DNA from: a bacterium | GTDB taxonomy: Bacteria > Sumerlaeota > Sumerlaeia > MVZB01 | DNA length: 5,548 nt | Reading direction: 5' to 3' | NCBI GenBank assembly: GCA_023480605.1 | Contig: JAMCWS010000096.1 | Span: forward strand, 1 to 5,548 | Part shown: one piece after another, positions 5,283-5,548 of the stretch | How the letters are laid out: the number at the start of each line of letters is the position of its first letter | How positions within the stretch are numbered: the first letter of the stretch is position 1 | Translations under genes and position numbers: made by a program | The notes under the pieces: generated by a model | Database searches by the model: none | Told to the model about the DNA's origin: nothing | Seen by the model: the letters and a program-made list of their open reading frames with translations, nothing else

Positions 5283-5548
5283 TGAAAAAACAGGCGCAGC
5301 GTCCGTTAAACCGAATTCCAACAACGGGATGGATTCCCGGGGAGATGCGGGATACCGACGGGGGCCGCCGGCTGGCGCGCGCCGCGCGGGCGACGTCGTT
5401 CGTTCTGGTCATCTGGCTCGCCGTCGCCCCCTCGCCGGCCGGTGCGCTCGGTCCCACGATCGAGTGGCTCATGACCGCCGACGGCGAGCGCCGGGGGGTG
5501 GCGCTGACGTCCGACCTGGCCGTGGATGGCCCGGGCTGGTCGCTTGTG
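5282..5548 (+). CDS. Divergent exported protein of unknown function (partial, 5' end only)
   Basis: An open plus-strand frame runs from ATG 5282 to the window edge (89 codons, no stop). The predicted protein has a typical signal peptide: basic RRLARAARA (29-37 from the first Met), a hydrophobic core SFVLVIWLAVA, then a likely signal peptidase I site after SPAGA, just before LGPTIEW. The codon third positions are GC-rich like the neighbouring genes. Two starts are possible. ATG 5282 has GGGG six bases upstream but gives a long n-region of about 40 residues. ATG 5345 (MRDTDGGRRL) gives a normal signal peptide but has its GGGGAG touching the start codon, too close to work well. The mature part visible is only about 30 residues, so no family can be named. 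It shares its upstream region with the ABC operon, so the two may be co-regulated. Confidence 0.65.
   Translation, partial: MKKQAQRPLNRIPTTGWIPGEMRDTDGGRRLARAARATSFVLVIWLAVAPSPAGALGPTIEWLMTADGERRGVALTSDLAVDGPGWSLV

Noticed and set aside
5113..5472. Minus-strand open frame over the divergent promoter region
   Set aside because: It overlaps the ATPase start and the signal-peptide gene, has no Shine-Dalgarno and no domain-like composition.

Overview
The window is GC-rich bacterial chromosome (roughly 60% GC by eye). It is densely coded, almost entirely on the minus strand. No rRNA, tRNA, IS element, CRISPR array or phage gene was seen. The protein styles and the short degenerate tandem repeats between operons suggest a free-living, Gram-negative-type bacterium. 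The PVC superphylum or an uncultured phylum such as Sumerlaeota or Hydrogenedentota would fit, but this taxonomic guess is weak because no marker gene is present.

Layout from right to left, in the direction of minus-strand transcription. At the right edge, 5282-5548 (+) is the 5' end of a divergent gene for an exported protein that runs off the window. The divergent intergenic space (5141-5281) holds a good sigma70-like promoter firing leftward and a 6-bp inverted repeat next to it. Then comes a tightly coupled three-gene operon: an ABC-2 type ATPase (5140-4175), an ABC-2 type six-helix permease (4178-3279), and a membrane-anchored protein with TPR-like helical repeats (3282-2041). Each junction is a 4-bp ATGA stop/start overlap, so the three products are probably made in concert and may act as one membrane complex.

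The 220-bp gap at 1821-2040 is the only sizeable non-coding stretch away from the divergent promoter region. It contains a degenerate 9-bp repeat (1989-2024), a perfect-phase hexamer array with an 18-bp higher-order period (1891-1944), and a bulged hairpin (1852-1873). No canonical terminator was found there.

A second minus-strand operon follows: a Gfo/Idh/MocA-family NAD(P)-dependent oxidoreductase (1820-723), then a gene of unrecognised family (726 to beyond the left edge). The second gene was recovered by translating the open frame by hand. It starts in another ATGA overlap behind a strong Shine-Dalgarno. The two products are probably translationally coupled and likely serve one sugar or polyol (or derivative) pathway, but the substrate cannot be read from the sequence.

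The best candidates for something new are the ABC-2/TPR operon, whose third subunit has no clear assigned function, the Gfo/Idh partner of unknown family, and the repeat-rich intergenic region with a small Asp/Tyr/Asn-rich open frame. None proves a new system.
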